Assembly: GCF_002211285.1 (NCBI RefSeq)
Contig: NZ_LOKX01000004.1
Coordinates: forward strand, 143,775 to 207,774
From: Rhizobium sp. R635
GTDB taxonomy: Bacteria; Pseudomonadota; Alphaproteobacteria; Rhizobiales; Rhizobiaceae
Direction: 5' to 3'
Length of the DNA stretch: 64,000 bases
Below the pieces are notes generated by a model that had not been told where the DNA came from, made no database searches, and saw only the letters and a list, made by a program, of their open reading frames with translations. Below are positions 53,917 through 62,983 of the stretch, one piece after another. The position numbers and the translations under genes were made by a program. Within the stretch, counting starts at the first letter, position 1. Each line of letters begins with the position of its first letter.

Positions 53917-54258
53917 AGTCTAAGGGAGAAGGTGAAGGCTTCTGTTGCCAGGTGCCTTCGGACCCCGCCTAGAGGTGCGAACCACTAGGACTTTGATTGA
54001 AGTGTCACACCGCGATTAAGCAGCGAGACGAGCTTCCGCATAGTTGTCGTTTGCAACTACAATTTTAGCCCGATAACGGCGGTACAATGCCGAGCAAAAA
54101 GACGATCTTTACACCCTTGTCGATCCTGTTTCGCCCCCATCAAAAGCCGGCCTTCAGGGCCGCCGGTTTTTGGTGGAGGCGCCGGGTACCGCCCCCGGGT
54201 CCAATAGGTTTATTACACCGCTCGTTTATCGCCATAGCCGGCCCGAAAGCCGGCAGGG
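53917..54258 (-). ncRNA. ssrA: tmRNA (ssrA), two-piece circularly permuted form
   Basis: tmRNA rescues stalled ribosomes and adds a degradation tag. Read leftward, the order is as follows. The acceptor piece (about 54258 to 54171) contains a T-arm-like segment and ends CGCCTCCACCA. A 32-nt processed spacer (54170-54139) forms a hairpin. The coding piece begins GGGGGCGAAACAGG at 54138, and its first seven bases pair with CGCCTCC of the acceptor end. The tag frame at 54016-54054 (starting GCA) encodes ANDNYAEARLAA then TAA. A hairpin (53934-53959) followed by pyrimidines marks the 3' end; a TATATC box lies at 54261-54266. The 5' and 3' ends are approximate. Confidence 0.93.
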
Positions 54259-54404
54259 TTGATATAGTGATTTCCTCTGCCCAAGGAAAGGGCAAACGTC
54301 ACAAAAGCTTTATCTCCACCGGCAGAATTTGCGGGAAAACGCATGGGGGTGCTGGCTTCCCGTCGCCGAAGACTTAAAATTAGGAGAAACGGAATCAGTG
54401 CGAC

Positions 54405-55199
54405 ATGAAGCAATATCTCGATCTCCTCGCCCATGTGATGCAAAAGGGCTCCGACCGGGGCGACCGCACCGGCACCGGCACGCGCTCGGTCTTCGGCTAT
54501 CAGATGCGCTTCGACCTCGAAGAGGGCTTTCCCGTCCTCACCACCAAGAAGCTGCATCTGCGCTCGATCATTCACGAGCTCTTGTGGTTCCTGAAGGGCG
54601 AGACGAATATCGGCTACCTCAAGGAGAACGGCGTTTCCATCTGGGACGAATGGGCCGATGAAAACGGCGATCTCGGCCCGGTCTACGGTGCTCAGTGGCG
54701 TTCCTGGCCGGCGCCTGACGGCGGCCATATCGACCAGATCTCCAATCTCGTCAAAGGCATCGTCAACAATCCCAATTCGCGCCGCCACATCGTCTCGGCC
54801 TGGAACCCGGCCGAGGTGGACCAGATGGCGCTTCCGCCCTGCCATTGCCTGTTCCAGTTCTACGTGGCCGACGGCAAGCTCTCCTGCCAGCTCTACCAGC
54901 GCTCGGCCGACATCTTCCTCGGCGTGCCGTTCAACATCGCTTCTTACGCGCTTCTGACGATGATGGTGGCTCAGGTGACCGGGCTCAAACCCGGCGATTT
55001 CGTCCACACGCTCGGCGACGCACATCTCTACCACAACCATTTCGACCAGGCGAAGCTGCAGCTTTCGCGCCAGCCAAAGCCGCTGCCTTCCATGCGCATC
55101 AACCCCGATGTGAAGGATATCTTCGGGTTCAAGTTCGAGGATTTCGAGCTGGAAGGTTACGATCCGGAAGCGCATATCAAAGCGCCAGTCGCAAAATGA
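54405..55199 (+). CDS. thyA: Thymidylate synthase ThyA
   Basis: ThyA methylates dUMP to dTMP using methylene-tetrahydrofolate. The 264-aa length equals that of E. coli ThyA. It has [60 protein letters not shown] with the catalytic cysteine, and [11 protein letters not shown]. It makes dihydrofolate, which the FolA encoded downstream recycles. The stop overlaps the start of the inserted TIR gene (ATGA). Confidence 0.97.
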   Translation: MKQYLDLLAHVMQKGSDRGDRTGTGTRSVFGYQMRFDLEEGFPVLTTKKLHLRSIIHELLWFLKGETNIGYLKENGVSIWDEWADENGDLGPVYGAQWRSWPAPDGGHIDQISNLVKGIVNNPNSRRHIVSAWNPAEVDQMALPPCHCLFQFYVADGKLSCQLYQRSADIFLGVPFNIASYALLTMMVAQVTGLKPGDFVHTLGDAHLYHNHFDQAKLQLSRQPKPLPSMRINPDVKDIFGFKFEDFELEGYDPEAHIKAPVAK

Positions 55200-56050
55200 T
55201 TTCGAAGCGGCGTCAGCCCCGAATTTTCGTCGGTTCATCCACCGAAGGCCTCTCTGTCGCTTATGCTCTTCAGGAGGCCTTGGACTATGATGCCGAAGTA
55301 ACCGTCTGGAATCAGGGGCTATTTAGGCCCAGCGACCTTGTTCTGTCGAAGCTTCTGGCTTCACTTAACGATTTCGATTTCGCTATCTTCGTTTTCACAG
55401 CCGACGATCTGAGCGAAATACGTGGTCAGAAATATTCGACTGCTCGCGACAACGTCATATTCGAGCTCGGATTATTTCTAGGGCGGCTGGGTCTGGATCG
55501 GTGTTTTTTCATCGCTCCACGGCATACAAAGGATCTCCATCTCCCGACAGACCTGCTCGGTATCGTGCCGCTGACGTATAATAACGAAAGAAGTGACGGG
55601 CTGCTTGTCGCGGCCGTCGGCGCCGCCTGCAATCAGATCCGCGCTGCGATGCGTCTGCTCGGAGCGGATCTGCAGGAGCCGCGCAGGGCAGCAGGCACAG
55701 AAGGCGGGATATTCACGCAAGTCACTCTCGATGATTATATCCGGATCTGGGACAATGATCTGAATGCTTCGAGGACTCGCATTAGAAATATCGATAGTGA
55801 TCCACGAAGCGAGGAGTTTCAGGCTGCACTGACCGATGTCGCGAAGGTCTACGCCTTTCTCGAAAGTCTTTCCGATAGGATACTTGCGCAGGCCGTCGAC
55901 GAGATCGCCGCGCGGCAGAAATTTCGTGAGGCAGTGCTGTCGTTCTGGCCGTTTTATGGATTGTCCGTCGTCCCGCCAGGCTCGGCGGATGCTGACGATT
56001 ATTGGCGCGAGCTACCTAAGCTCGGTTTGCTCTATGCAAGATGGAAATGA
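55196..56050 (+). CDS. TIR-like nucleotide-binding protein inserted between thyA and folA
   Basis: The 284-aa protein has an N-terminal TIR-like domain of the predicted nucleotide-binding/CAP12 (PF10137) type: [21 protein letters not shown] (from residue 9), [45 protein letters not shown] (Glu90 is the likely catalytic residue) and [14 protein letters not shown]. Such domains cleave NAD+ in anti-phage systems. Residues from about 180 to the end are helical and unknown. Base composition is lower than its neighbours: 28/60 G+C at 55381-55440 and 27/60 at 55741-55800, against 43/60 in thyA at 54781-54840. The start overlaps the thyA stop, and folA begins 7 nt after its stop. Confidence 0.85.
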   Translation: MISKRRQPRIFVGSSTEGLSVAYALQEALDYDAEVTVWNQGLFRPSDLVLSKLLASLNDFDFAIFVFTADDLSEIRGQKYSTARDNVIFELGLFLGRLGLDRCFFIAPRHTKDLHLPTDLLGIVPLTYNNERSDGLLVAAVGAACNQIRAAMRLLGADLQEPRRAAGTEGGIFTQVTLDDYIRIWDNDLNASRTRIRNIDSDPRSEEFQAALTDVAKVYAFLESLSDRILAQAVDEIAARQKFREAVLSFWPFYGLSVVPPGSADADDYWRELPKLGLLYARWK

Positions 56051-56057
56051 GCGTGCG

Positions 56058-56579
56058 ATGAATTCAGATATTCGCAAGACCATCATCGTCGCCGTTTCCC
56101 GCAACGGCATCATCGGCCGCGACGGCGATATGCCCTGGCGGCTTTCGAGCGATCTCAAGCGTTTCAAGGCGCTGACGCTGGGCAAGCCCGTGGTGATGGG
56201 CCGCAAGACCTATGAGTCGATCGGCAAGCCGCTGCCGGGGCGGCCGAACATCGTCATCTCAAGGCAGGTGGTGATCGATAGGCCCGATGTCGACATGGCG
56301 CAGTCGCTGCCCGAGGCCTTGACGATCGCCGAAAGGCTGGCAGGCGAAACCGGGGCCGGCGAGATCTGCATCATCGGCGGCGGGCAGGTCTATGCGCAGG
56401 CGATCGGCCTTGCCGATCGGATGTGCGTCACGCATGTCGAAGCCGACCTCGAAGGGGATGCGGCGTTTCCGGCGATCGATCCCGCCATCTGGCAGGCGGG
56501 GGAGGCGCTCGCCGTGCCGGCGGGCGAGAAGGACAGCTATGCCACGCGCTACGTCGTCTACGAACGCCGGCGCGCCTGA
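56058..56579 (+). CDS. folA: Dihydrofolate reductase FolA
   Basis: FolA reduces dihydrofolate to tetrahydrofolate with NADPH, regenerating the cofactor used by ThyA. The 173-aa protein has IIVAVSRNGIIGRDGDMPWRLSSDLKRFKALTLGKPVVMGRKTYESIGKPLPGRPNIVISR-type motifs and GAGEICIIGGGQVYAQAIGLADRM. The acidic active-site residue is D in the LSSDLKRFK segment, as is usual. It follows the TIR gene by 7 nt, so the three genes appear co-transcribed. Confidence 0.96.
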   Translation: MNSDIRKTIIVAVSRNGIIGRDGDMPWRLSSDLKRFKALTLGKPVVMGRKTYESIGKPLPGRPNIVISRQVVIDRPDVDMAQSLPEALTIAERLAGETGAGEICIIGGGQVYAQAIGLADRMCVTHVEADLEGDAAFPAIDPAIWQAGEALAVPAGEKDSYATRYVVYERRRA

Positions 56580-56728
56580 AAATGAACTATTTTCCAATTA
56601 AATTGACCAAGTTTCTCACGCTGCGTTGAAAGCCGGTGCGGCGATACCTATAACGGTCGCAACGCATCCGCCGGTCGGTCCCCCACGGTCCCGGATGCGG
56701 GGAAGACTTAACGAACAACGAGGTTTTG

Positions 56729-57820
56729 ATGCCCTGGAGCAATCAGAATGGCGGCGGCGGCCCTTGGGGCGGCGGCGGCGGTAATAATCAGGGACCATGG
56801 GGCCAGGGGCCGAACCGCCCGCGCGGCGGTGGCGGCGGCAAGGGCGGACCGCCCGACCTGGAAGATATCATCCGGCGCGGCCAGGATCAGCTGCGCAACA
56901 TCGTGCCCGGCGGTTTCAACGGCGGCGTCGCAGTGATCGTGCTGGCGATCGTCGCGGTCTTCTGGCTGATCCAGTGCGTCTATACCGTCCAGCCGGACGA
57001 ACGCGGCGTCGAGCTGCGCTTCGGCAAGCCGCGCGAAACGGTATCGATGCCGGGCCTGCATTTCCATTTCTGGCCGATGGATACGGTCGAGATCGTCAAG
57101 GTCACCGAGCAGCTGCTGAATGTCGGCGGCACGCAGGGCAGCAGCAACACGGCCGGCGGCCTGATGCTGTCGGGCGACCAGAACATCCTCAACGTCCGTT
57201 TCAACGTGCTCTATCAGATCAGCGATGCGCGCGCCTATCTCTTCAATGTCGAAAGCCCGGCGCAGACGCTGCAGCAGGTTTCCGAAAGCGCGATGCGCGA
57301 AGTGGTCGGCCGCCGCCCGGCGCAGGATGCGTTCCGCGACCGGCGTCTGGAGATCGCCAGCGAAGTCGCCAACATCATCCAGGATACGATGTCGCGCTAC
57401 AATTCCGGCATTTCGGTCAACAAGGTGACGATCGAAGACGTGGCGCCGCCGCGTGAAGTGGCCGACGCCTTCCAGGAAGTGCAGCGCGCCGACCAGGACA
57501 AGCAGCGCCTGGTGGAAGAAGCCAACCAGTACGCCAACCAGAAGCTCGGCCAGGCGCGCGGTGACGGCGCCCGCATCCGCGAAGACGCAGCCGCCTACAA
57601 GGACCGTGTCGTCAAGGAAGCGGAAGGTGAGGCCAAGCGCTTCATCGCCATCGACGAACAATATTCGAAGGCGCCCGACGTCACCCGCAAGCGGCTGTTC
57701 CTGGAAACGATGGAACAGGTGCTCAAGAATTCCAAGAAGGTCATCATCGAAGAGAAGCAGGGGGTCGTGCCCTATCTGCCGCTCAACGAGATCGCCAGAC
57801 CGTCGCAGCAGGGAGGTTGA
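56729..57820 (+). CDS. hflK: FtsH protease modulator HflK
   Basis: HflK forms, with HflC, a periplasmic cage around the FtsH protease. The 363-aa protein has a Gly/Asn/Gln/Pro-rich cytosolic N-terminus (about 50 residues), one membrane helix (GGVAVIVLAIVAVFWLIQCVYTV), and an SPFH domain (QPDERGVELRFGKPRETVSMPGLHFHFWPMDTVE), then a long helix. The ATG at 56729 is preferred over an adjacent TTG at 56726. It is 3 nt from hflC. Confidence 0.95.
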   Translation: MPWSNQNGGGGPWGGGGGNNQGPWGQGPNRPRGGGGGKGGPPDLEDIIRRGQDQLRNIVPGGFNGGVAVIVLAIVAVFWLIQCVYTVQPDERGVELRFGKPRETVSMPGLHFHFWPMDTVEIVKVTEQLLNVGGTQGSSNTAGGLMLSGDQNILNVRFNVLYQISDARAYLFNVESPAQTLQQVSESAMREVVGRRPAQDAFRDRRLEIASEVANIIQDTMSRYNSGISVNKVTIEDVAPPREVADAFQEVQRADQDKQRLVEEANQYANQKLGQARGDGARIREDAAAYKDRVVKEAEGEAKRFIAIDEQYSKAPDVTRKRLFLETMEQVLKNSKKVIIEEKQGVVPYLPLNEIARPSQQGG

Positions 57821-57823
57821 GCC

Positions 57824-58759
57824 ATGACTTCGAACAGGCTTCCCGTCATTCTCATCATCCTCGCCGTCATATTGGTCGGGCTCTATTCGTCGATTTTCGT
57901 GGTCAATGCCCGCGAACAGGCGATCGTCGTGCGCTTCGGCGAAATCCAGTCGGTCAAGACCGAGCCCGGCATCTATTTCAAGCTGCCGTTCAGCTTCATG
58001 GACGCCGATCGCGTCCAGCTCGTCGAAAAGCAGAAGCTGCGTCTCGACCTCGACAATATCCAGGTGCAGGTCAAGGGCGGCGCGACCTTCGACGTCGACG
58101 CCTTCGTGATCTATTCGATCAACGATGCCCGCCGCTTCCGCGAAACCGTTTCCGGCGATCGCGATGCGGCCGAAGCGCGGCTGCGCACCCGCCTGGATTC
58201 GGCCTTGCGCCGGGTCTACGGTCTGCGTGAATTCGATGCCGCGCTTTCCGACGAACGCGTGTCGATGATGCTCGAAGTGCGTGACGACCTGCGTCCCGAT
58301 GCCGAGCTTCTCGGCCTCAACATCGAGGACGTGCGCATCCGCCGTACCGATCTGACGGCCGATGTGGCGCCGAACACCTATAACCGCATGCGCTCCGAGC
58401 GCCTGGCCGAAGCCGAATTGCTGCGCGCCCAGGGCACGGAAGACGGTCTGCGGCGGCGGGCAGTCGCCGACCGCCAGGTGGTCGAGATCACCGCGGATGC
58501 CCAGCGCGATGCGGAAATCCTGCGTGGTCAGGGTGACGCCGAGCGCAACCGCATCTTCGCCGAGGCCTTCTCCAAGAACCCCGACTTCTTCGAGTTCTAT
58601 CGCTCGATGGCGGCCTATTCCTCGGCGCTTTCCTCGCAGGATACGACGCTGGTTCTGTCGCCGAATTCGGAGTTCTTCCGCTATTTCGACAGCGCTGCCG
58701 GCACCCTGCAGCCGCCGGCAAATCCCGCCGCGCCGGCTCCCGCAGCTCCGGCCAACTGA
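57824..58759 (+). CDS. hflC: FtsH protease modulator HflC
   Basis: HflC is the partner of HflK in the membrane-bound FtsH-HflKC complex. The 311-aa protein has an N-terminal membrane helix (LPVILIILAVILVGLYSSIFVV) and an SPFH domain (NAREQAIVVRFGEIQSVKTEPGIYFKLPF). A long helical region follows (VSMMLEVRDDLRPDAELLGLNIEDVRIRRTDL, RMRSERLAEAELLRAQGTEDGLRRRAVADRQVVEI). The C-terminus is Pro/Ala-rich. A terminator follows. Confidence 0.95.
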   Translation: MTSNRLPVILIILAVILVGLYSSIFVVNAREQAIVVRFGEIQSVKTEPGIYFKLPFSFMDADRVQLVEKQKLRLDLDNIQVQVKGGATFDVDAFVIYSINDARRFRETVSGDRDAAEARLRTRLDSALRRVYGLREFDAALSDERVSMMLEVRDDLRPDAELLGLNIEDVRIRRTDLTADVAPNTYNRMRSERLAEAELLRAQGTEDGLRRRAVADRQVVEITADAQRDAEILRGQGDAERNRIFAEAFSKNPDFFEFYRSMAAYSSALSSQDTTLVLSPNSEFFRYFDSAAGTLQPPANPAAPAPAAPAN

Positions 58760-58794
58760 CGGGAAGGGTGCATTCCGCATCTCATGCAATCTGG

Positions 58795-58824
58795 AAGGGC
58801 CGGCCCGAGCGCCGGCCCTTTTTT
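58795..58824 (+). terminator. Terminator after hflC
   Basis: The stem AAGGGCCGGC/GCCGGCCCTT with loop CCGAGC is followed by TTTT. It is a strong intrinsic terminator closing the thyA-TIR-folA-hflKC run. Confidence 0.85.
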
Positions 58825-58965
58825 CGTGGAATGATTGCGTTCGTCCGGCTTTTGCGAGGAGGCGTCAGATTGCACGGGGATTTCGCGAAAAGGTGATTTC
58901 ACCCTCCATCATTCCGCCTTATGCTGGTGCTCAATGTGCGCATTTACCCCTTATGAGGAAGCTTG

Positions 58966-60687
58966 ATGGCCCCCACGACTCGCTCGCCCTTCAGACGAAC
59001 GCTCGCGCTACTGGCCAGCGCCGCAATCCTGGCTCAAGCCGGCGTGAGCGGGATTGCCTATGCGCAGACCGCGCCTGATGCGGCCGCACCCGGGGTTGCC
59101 ACGCCTGCGCCTCCCGTTGCCACTCCGACGGTCCCGGCGCCTGCCGCGCCGCAGACCCCATCGATCCAGGTTGGCGTGCCCAACAACGGCCCGGCATCGG
59201 TCGCCGATCTCGCCGAAGGCCTGCTCGACGCCGTCGTCAACATCTCGACCTCGCAGAACGTGAAGGATGACGAGGGCGTCGGCCCGGCGCCGCGCGCGCC
59301 CGACGGATCGCCGTTCCAGGAATTCTTCAACGATTTCTTCGACAAGAAGCAGGGCAACAAGGGCGGCAATCACAATGTCAGCTCGCTCGGCTCCGGCTTC
59401 GTCATCGATCCCACAGGCTATATCGTCACCAACAATCACGTGATCGAGGGCGCCGACGACATCGAGGTCAATTTCGCCAACGGTTCCAAACTCAAGGCGA
59501 AGCTGATCGGCACGGATACGAAGACCGATCTTTCCGTGTTGAAGGTGGAGCCGAAGACGCCGCTGAAATCGGTGAAATTCGGCGATTCCAGCGAGATGCG
59601 CATCGGCGACTGGGTGATGGCGATCGGTAATCCGTTCGGCTTCGGCGGTTCGGTGACGGTCGGCATCATTTCCGGGCGCGGCCGCAACATCAATGCCGGC
59701 CCCTACGACAATTTCATTCAGACGGATGCGGCGATCAACAAGGGCAATTCCGGCGGGCCGCTCTTCAACATGAAGGGTGAGGTGATCGGCATCAACACGG
59801 CGATCATCTCGCCGAGCGGCGGCTCGATCGGCATTGGCTTCTCGGTGCCGTCGGAGCTTGCCTCCGGCGTCGTCGAGCAGCTGCGCCAATATGGCGAGAC
59901 GCGGCGCGGCTGGCTCGGCGTGCGCATCCAGCCGGTGACCGACGATATCGCCGACAGCCTTGGGCTGGACACGGCCAAGGGCGCGCTCGTCGCCGGCGTC
60001 ATCAAGGGCGGACCGGTCGACGACGGCTCGATCAAGGCGGGCGACGTGATCCTGAAATTCGACGGCAAGACCGTCAACGAGATGCGCGACCTGCCGCGCG
60101 TGGTGGCCGAAAGCGCCGTCGGCAAGCAGGTCGACGTCGTCGTGCTGCGCGACGGCAAGGAGCAGACCGTCAAGGTGACGCTCGGCCGGCTCGAAGACAG
60201 CGATCAGGCGGCGGCATCGAACGATGCCAACCCGGATGGTTCGCAGGATGGCGTGATCACGCCGGATCCTGACGAGAACGACGACATGGACCAGCCGGAT
60301 ACCGGCGACCAGGCTCAGCCGGCGCCAGGTGCGCCCGACCAGCACCAGGGCCAAGGTCAGGATCAGGCGGCGCCGGATGCGGCAACGCCGAAGAACGTGC
60401 TCGGCCTGTCGTTGTCGCTGCTCAGCCCCGAGACGCGCAAGGCCTTCGGCATCGCCGAAAGCGTCGACGGCGTCGTCGTCACCGAGGTGACGCCCGGCTC
60501 CGCCTCGGCCGAAAAGGGACTGAAGCCCGGCGACGTGATCGTCGAGGTGGCGCAGGAGTTCATGAAATCGCCGGACGCGGTGGCCTCCAAGGTGCAGGCG
60601 CTGAAACGCGAAGGCCGACGCAATGCGCAACTGATGATCGCTTCTGCCAATGGCGATCTGCGGTTCGTGGCAGTGCCGATGGAGTGA
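58966..60687 (+). CDS. degP: Periplasmic serine protease DegP/DegQ (Do family)
   Basis: This exported protease and chaperone removes misfolded envelope proteins. The 573-aa protein has a signal peptide ending near residue 33 (IAYAQT). It has a catalytic domain with His in YIVTNNHVIEGAD, Asp in TDTKTDLSVLKVE and Ser in NKGNSGGPLFNMKGE, and two PDZ domains. A Gln/Asp/Pro-rich linker (GQGQDQAAPDAATP region) lies between them. The ATG follows GAGGAAGCTTG. It is about 140 nt beyond the hflC terminator. Confidence 0.95.
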   Translation: MAPTTRSPFRRTLALLASAAILAQAGVSGIAYAQTAPDAAAPGVATPAPPVATPTVPAPAAPQTPSIQVGVPNNGPASVADLAEGLLDAVVNISTSQNVKDDEGVGPAPRAPDGSPFQEFFNDFFDKKQGNKGGNHNVSSLGSGFVIDPTGYIVTNNHVIEGADDIEVNFANGSKLKAKLIGTDTKTDLSVLKVEPKTPLKSVKFGDSSEMRIGDWVMAIGNPFGFGGSVTVGIISGRGRNINAGPYDNFIQTDAAINKGNSGGPLFNMKGEVIGINTAIISPSGGSIGIGFSVPSELASGVVEQLRQYGETRRGWLGVRIQPVTDDIADSLGLDTAKGALVAGVIKGGPVDDGSIKAGDVILKFDGKTVNEMRDLPRVVAESAVGKQVDVVVLRDGKEQTVKVTLGRLEDSDQAAASNDANPDGSQDGVITPDPDENDDMDQPDTGDQAQPAPGAPDQHQGQGQDQAAPDAATPKNVLGLSLSLLSPETRKAFGIAESVDGVVVTEVTPGSASAEKGLKPGDVIVEVAQEFMKSPDAVASKVQALKREGRRNAQLMIASANGDLRFVAVPME

Positions 60688-60930
60688 GGGCGCTATTGTG
60701 GTGATGGGATAACCACCGTGGTGCCGAACTCTTCCTGGTGCCTGTGACATCCCCGAGGAGAGGGGGGTGTCCCGGGCGCTGTCGGTGGAGCGGCAAGACG
60801 TTAATGCCGCGCAAACCATCGTCGATGGTGGTTAGATCATCACCATCGCAAACGCTCGATGCCACATGCTCCTCTCCACATAAACTGACTTGGTAAGGAT
60901 GGAGAGGGTGTGCCGAGCCGCTTTTCGAGG

Positions 60931-61086
60931 CTATTTATCCGCCTTACGGAGGTCGCCCTTCCGCGCAAGCCGCCAACGATCACCCTCGATTTCGGGAATA
61001 TCGCTGGTATCGATTTCCTTGTCCGGAAGAGCGTTGAGCGCGCGAAGTTCGGCCAGTTGTTCGTTTGTCAACGGTTGTTTGCCCAT
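60931..61086 (-). CDS. BrnA-like orphan antitoxin fragment (51 aa)
   Basis: A 51-codon frame reads MGKQPLTNEQLAELRALNAL then PDKEIDTSDIPEIEGDRW and ends LRKADK. The LPDxEIDTSDIPE motif matches the conserved N-terminal part of BrnA-type antitoxins, which normally pair with BrnT ribonucleases. A GGGGGA ribosome site precedes the ATG. No brnT is adjacent; serB lies directly upstream. The usual C-terminal DNA-binding part appears shortened. It may be a relic or a solitary regulator. Confidence 0.65.
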   Translation of the reverse strand: MGKQPLTNEQLAELRALNALPDKEIDTSDIPEIEGDRWRLARKGDLRKADK

Positions 61087-61111
61087 ATGTCCCCCTGGCG
61101 CAATATCGCCG

Positions 61112-62002
61112 TCAACCCATCACAAAATCCGTCTTCCGATAGCCCTGGATATAGAGCAGCGCCGTCAGATCGGCGTGGTTGATGCGTATCTGCGCCTGGG
61201 CGGCGACGGTGGGTTTGGCATGGAGGGCGACGCCGGAGCCGGCGAGTTGCAGCATGCCGAGATCGTTGGCGCCGTCGCCGACGGCGATGGCCTCCTGCGG
61301 GGAAATGCCGAGGCGTTCTGAAATTTCGTTCAGCGCATCCACCTTCGCCTGCTTGCCGAGGATCGGTTCGGCGACGAAGCCGGAGAGGATGCCGCCCTCT
61401 TCGAGCAGCGTGTTGGCGCGGTTCTCGTCGAAGCCGAGGGTGGCGGCGATGCGGCTGGTAAAGACGGTGAAGCCGCCGGAGACGAGGGCGGTGTAGTGGC
61501 CCTTCGCCTTCATGGTGGCGATGAGTTCCGGACCGCCCGGGGTCAGCGTGATGCGCTTGGCGATGACCTCGTCGACGACCGAGATCGGCAAACCCTTCAA
61601 GAGGGCGACACGCTCGCGCAGCGCCGGCTCGAAGGCGATCTCGCCATTCATGGCGCGGGCGGTGATGTCGGCGACCTTCTCCTTCAGGCCGACTTCGGCG
61701 GCGAGTTCGTCGATGCATTCCTGGCCGATCATCGTCGAATCCATGTCGGCGATCAAAAGCTTCTTGCGGCGGCTGTCCTGCTCCTGGATGACGAGATCGA
61801 TCGGCGCGCCTGATATGACGGCCAGCAGGTTGGCCTCGGCCGCTTGCGCATCCGTGCCGTCGCGCAGCGCGATGTCGCAGGCAACGCCGTCGGCCAGCCA
61901 GTAGAGGCCGGACGCTTCCACGGCCTTGGCCGCCTGTTCGGCGATGCCTGATGTCAGGACAGGATTTGACGGATTGGCAACAAGCGTGGCAACGAGGGCC
62001 AT
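61112..62002 (-). CDS. serB: Phosphoserine phosphatase SerB
   Basis: SerB performs the last step of serine synthesis, dephosphorylating O-phosphoserine. The 296-aa protein has an N-terminal ACT-like region and a HAD-type core: LLIADMDSTMIGQECIDELA (catalytic Asp pair), ALVSGGFTVFTSRIA (Ser motif), and AIAVGDGANDLGMLQLAGSGVALHAKP (Mg site). Start MALVATLVANPSNP at 62002 follows AAGG. It is divergent from miaA with only one base between the starts. Confidence 0.95.
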   Translation of the reverse strand: MALVATLVANPSNPVLTSGIAEQAAKAVEASGLYWLADGVACDIALRDGTDAQAAEANLLAVISGAPIDLVIQEQDSRRKKLLIADMDSTMIGQECIDELAAEVGLKEKVADITARAMNGEIAFEPALRERVALLKGLPISVVDEVIAKRITLTPGGPELIATMKAKGHYTALVSGGFTVFTSRIAATLGFDENRANTLLEEGGILSGFVAEPILGKQAKVDALNEISERLGISPQEAIAVGDGANDLGMLQLAGSGVALHAKPTVAAQAQIRINHADLTALLYIQGYRKTDFVMG

Positions 62003-62003
62003 G

Positions 62004-62897
62004 ATGGAAAACCTTCTGAGCATAGAGAACGCGATCCTGATAACCGGGCCGACCGCCAGCGGCAAGTCCGCGCTCGCCGTCGAATTGGCGAAGCGTCACA
62101 ACGGCGCGGTCATCAACGCCGACAGCATGCAGGTCTACGACACGCTGCGGGTGCTGACCGCGCGCCCGTCGGAAGAGGAGATGCAGGGCGTGCCGCATCA
62201 TCTCTATGGCCATGTGCCGGCGGGAGCGGCCTATTCCACAGGCGCCTGGCTGCGGGACGTGACGGCACTTCTGCCGCAGCTCAGGGCCGCCGGGCAGCTG
62301 CCGGTCTTCGTCGGCGGCACCGGGCTTTACTTCAAGGCGCTGACCGGCGGTCTCTCCGACATGCCTGACATTCCCGAGGCGCTGCGGGATGAATTGCGCA
62401 CGCGGCTCGTAGAAGAGGGGCCGGAGGCGCTCTATGCCGAGCTATCCCAGGCCGATCCCGCCATGGCGGCAAGCCTCAACCGCCAGGACGGCCAGCGCAT
62501 CGTCCGGGCGCTGGAGGTAATGAAGGCGACGGGACAGTCGATCGTCGATTTCCAGGGCCGGTCCGGCCCCGTGGTGATCGATGCCGATGAAGCGCGCAAG
62601 ATCGTCGTGCTGCCGGATCGGGCGGTGCTGCATGCCCGCATCAACGGCCGTTTCGAAAAGATGCTGCAACAAGGCGCGGAAGACGAGGTGAGAGCGCTTC
62701 TGGCCCTCAACCTGCCTGCCGAGGCGCCTGTCATGAAGGCGATCGGTGTCTCGCAGGTCGCCGCCATGCTGAAGGGCGAGATGACGCGCGAGGACGTGCT
62801 GGAGAAGGGTGCTGCGGCAACGCGGCAATATGCCAAGCGGCAGATGACATGGTTTCGCAACCAGATGGACGAAAGCTGGGAGCGGCTGGCCGTTTAG
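62004..62897 (+). CDS. miaA: tRNA dimethylallyltransferase MiaA
   Basis: MiaA adds a dimethylallyl group to A37 of tRNAs reading UNN codons. The 297-aa protein has a P-loop (ITGPTASGKSALAVELAK), NADSMQVYDTLRVLTARPS with the catalytic Asp, VGGTGLYFKALTGG, and a C-terminal RQYAKRQMTWFRNQ motif. The ATG at 62004 or the adjacent ATG at 62001 is used after GAGGG. The start abuts that of serB on the other strand. Confidence 0.95.
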   Translation: MENLLSIENAILITGPTASGKSALAVELAKRHNGAVINADSMQVYDTLRVLTARPSEEEMQGVPHHLYGHVPAGAAYSTGAWLRDVTALLPQLRAAGQLPVFVGGTGLYFKALTGGLSDMPDIPEALRDELRTRLVEEGPEALYAELSQADPAMAASLNRQDGQRIVRALEVMKATGQSIVDFQGRSGPVVIDADEARKIVVLPDRAVLHARINGRFEKMLQQGAEDEVRALLALNLPAEAPVMKAIGVSQVAAMLKGEMTREDVLEKGAAATRQYAKRQMTWFRNQMDESWERLAV

Positions 62898-62983
62898 AAC
62901 AGGGCTGGTGGCCGTCTGCGAAAACGCAACCAGATCCGCATGAAATCAGCTATCATTCCACGCTTCCGGGCGAGGAGGGCGCC

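Noticed and set aside
54213..55238. A 341-codon minus-strand frame across ssrA upstream region and thyA
   Set aside because: It is an antisense shadow of thyA, which has all catalytic motifs.
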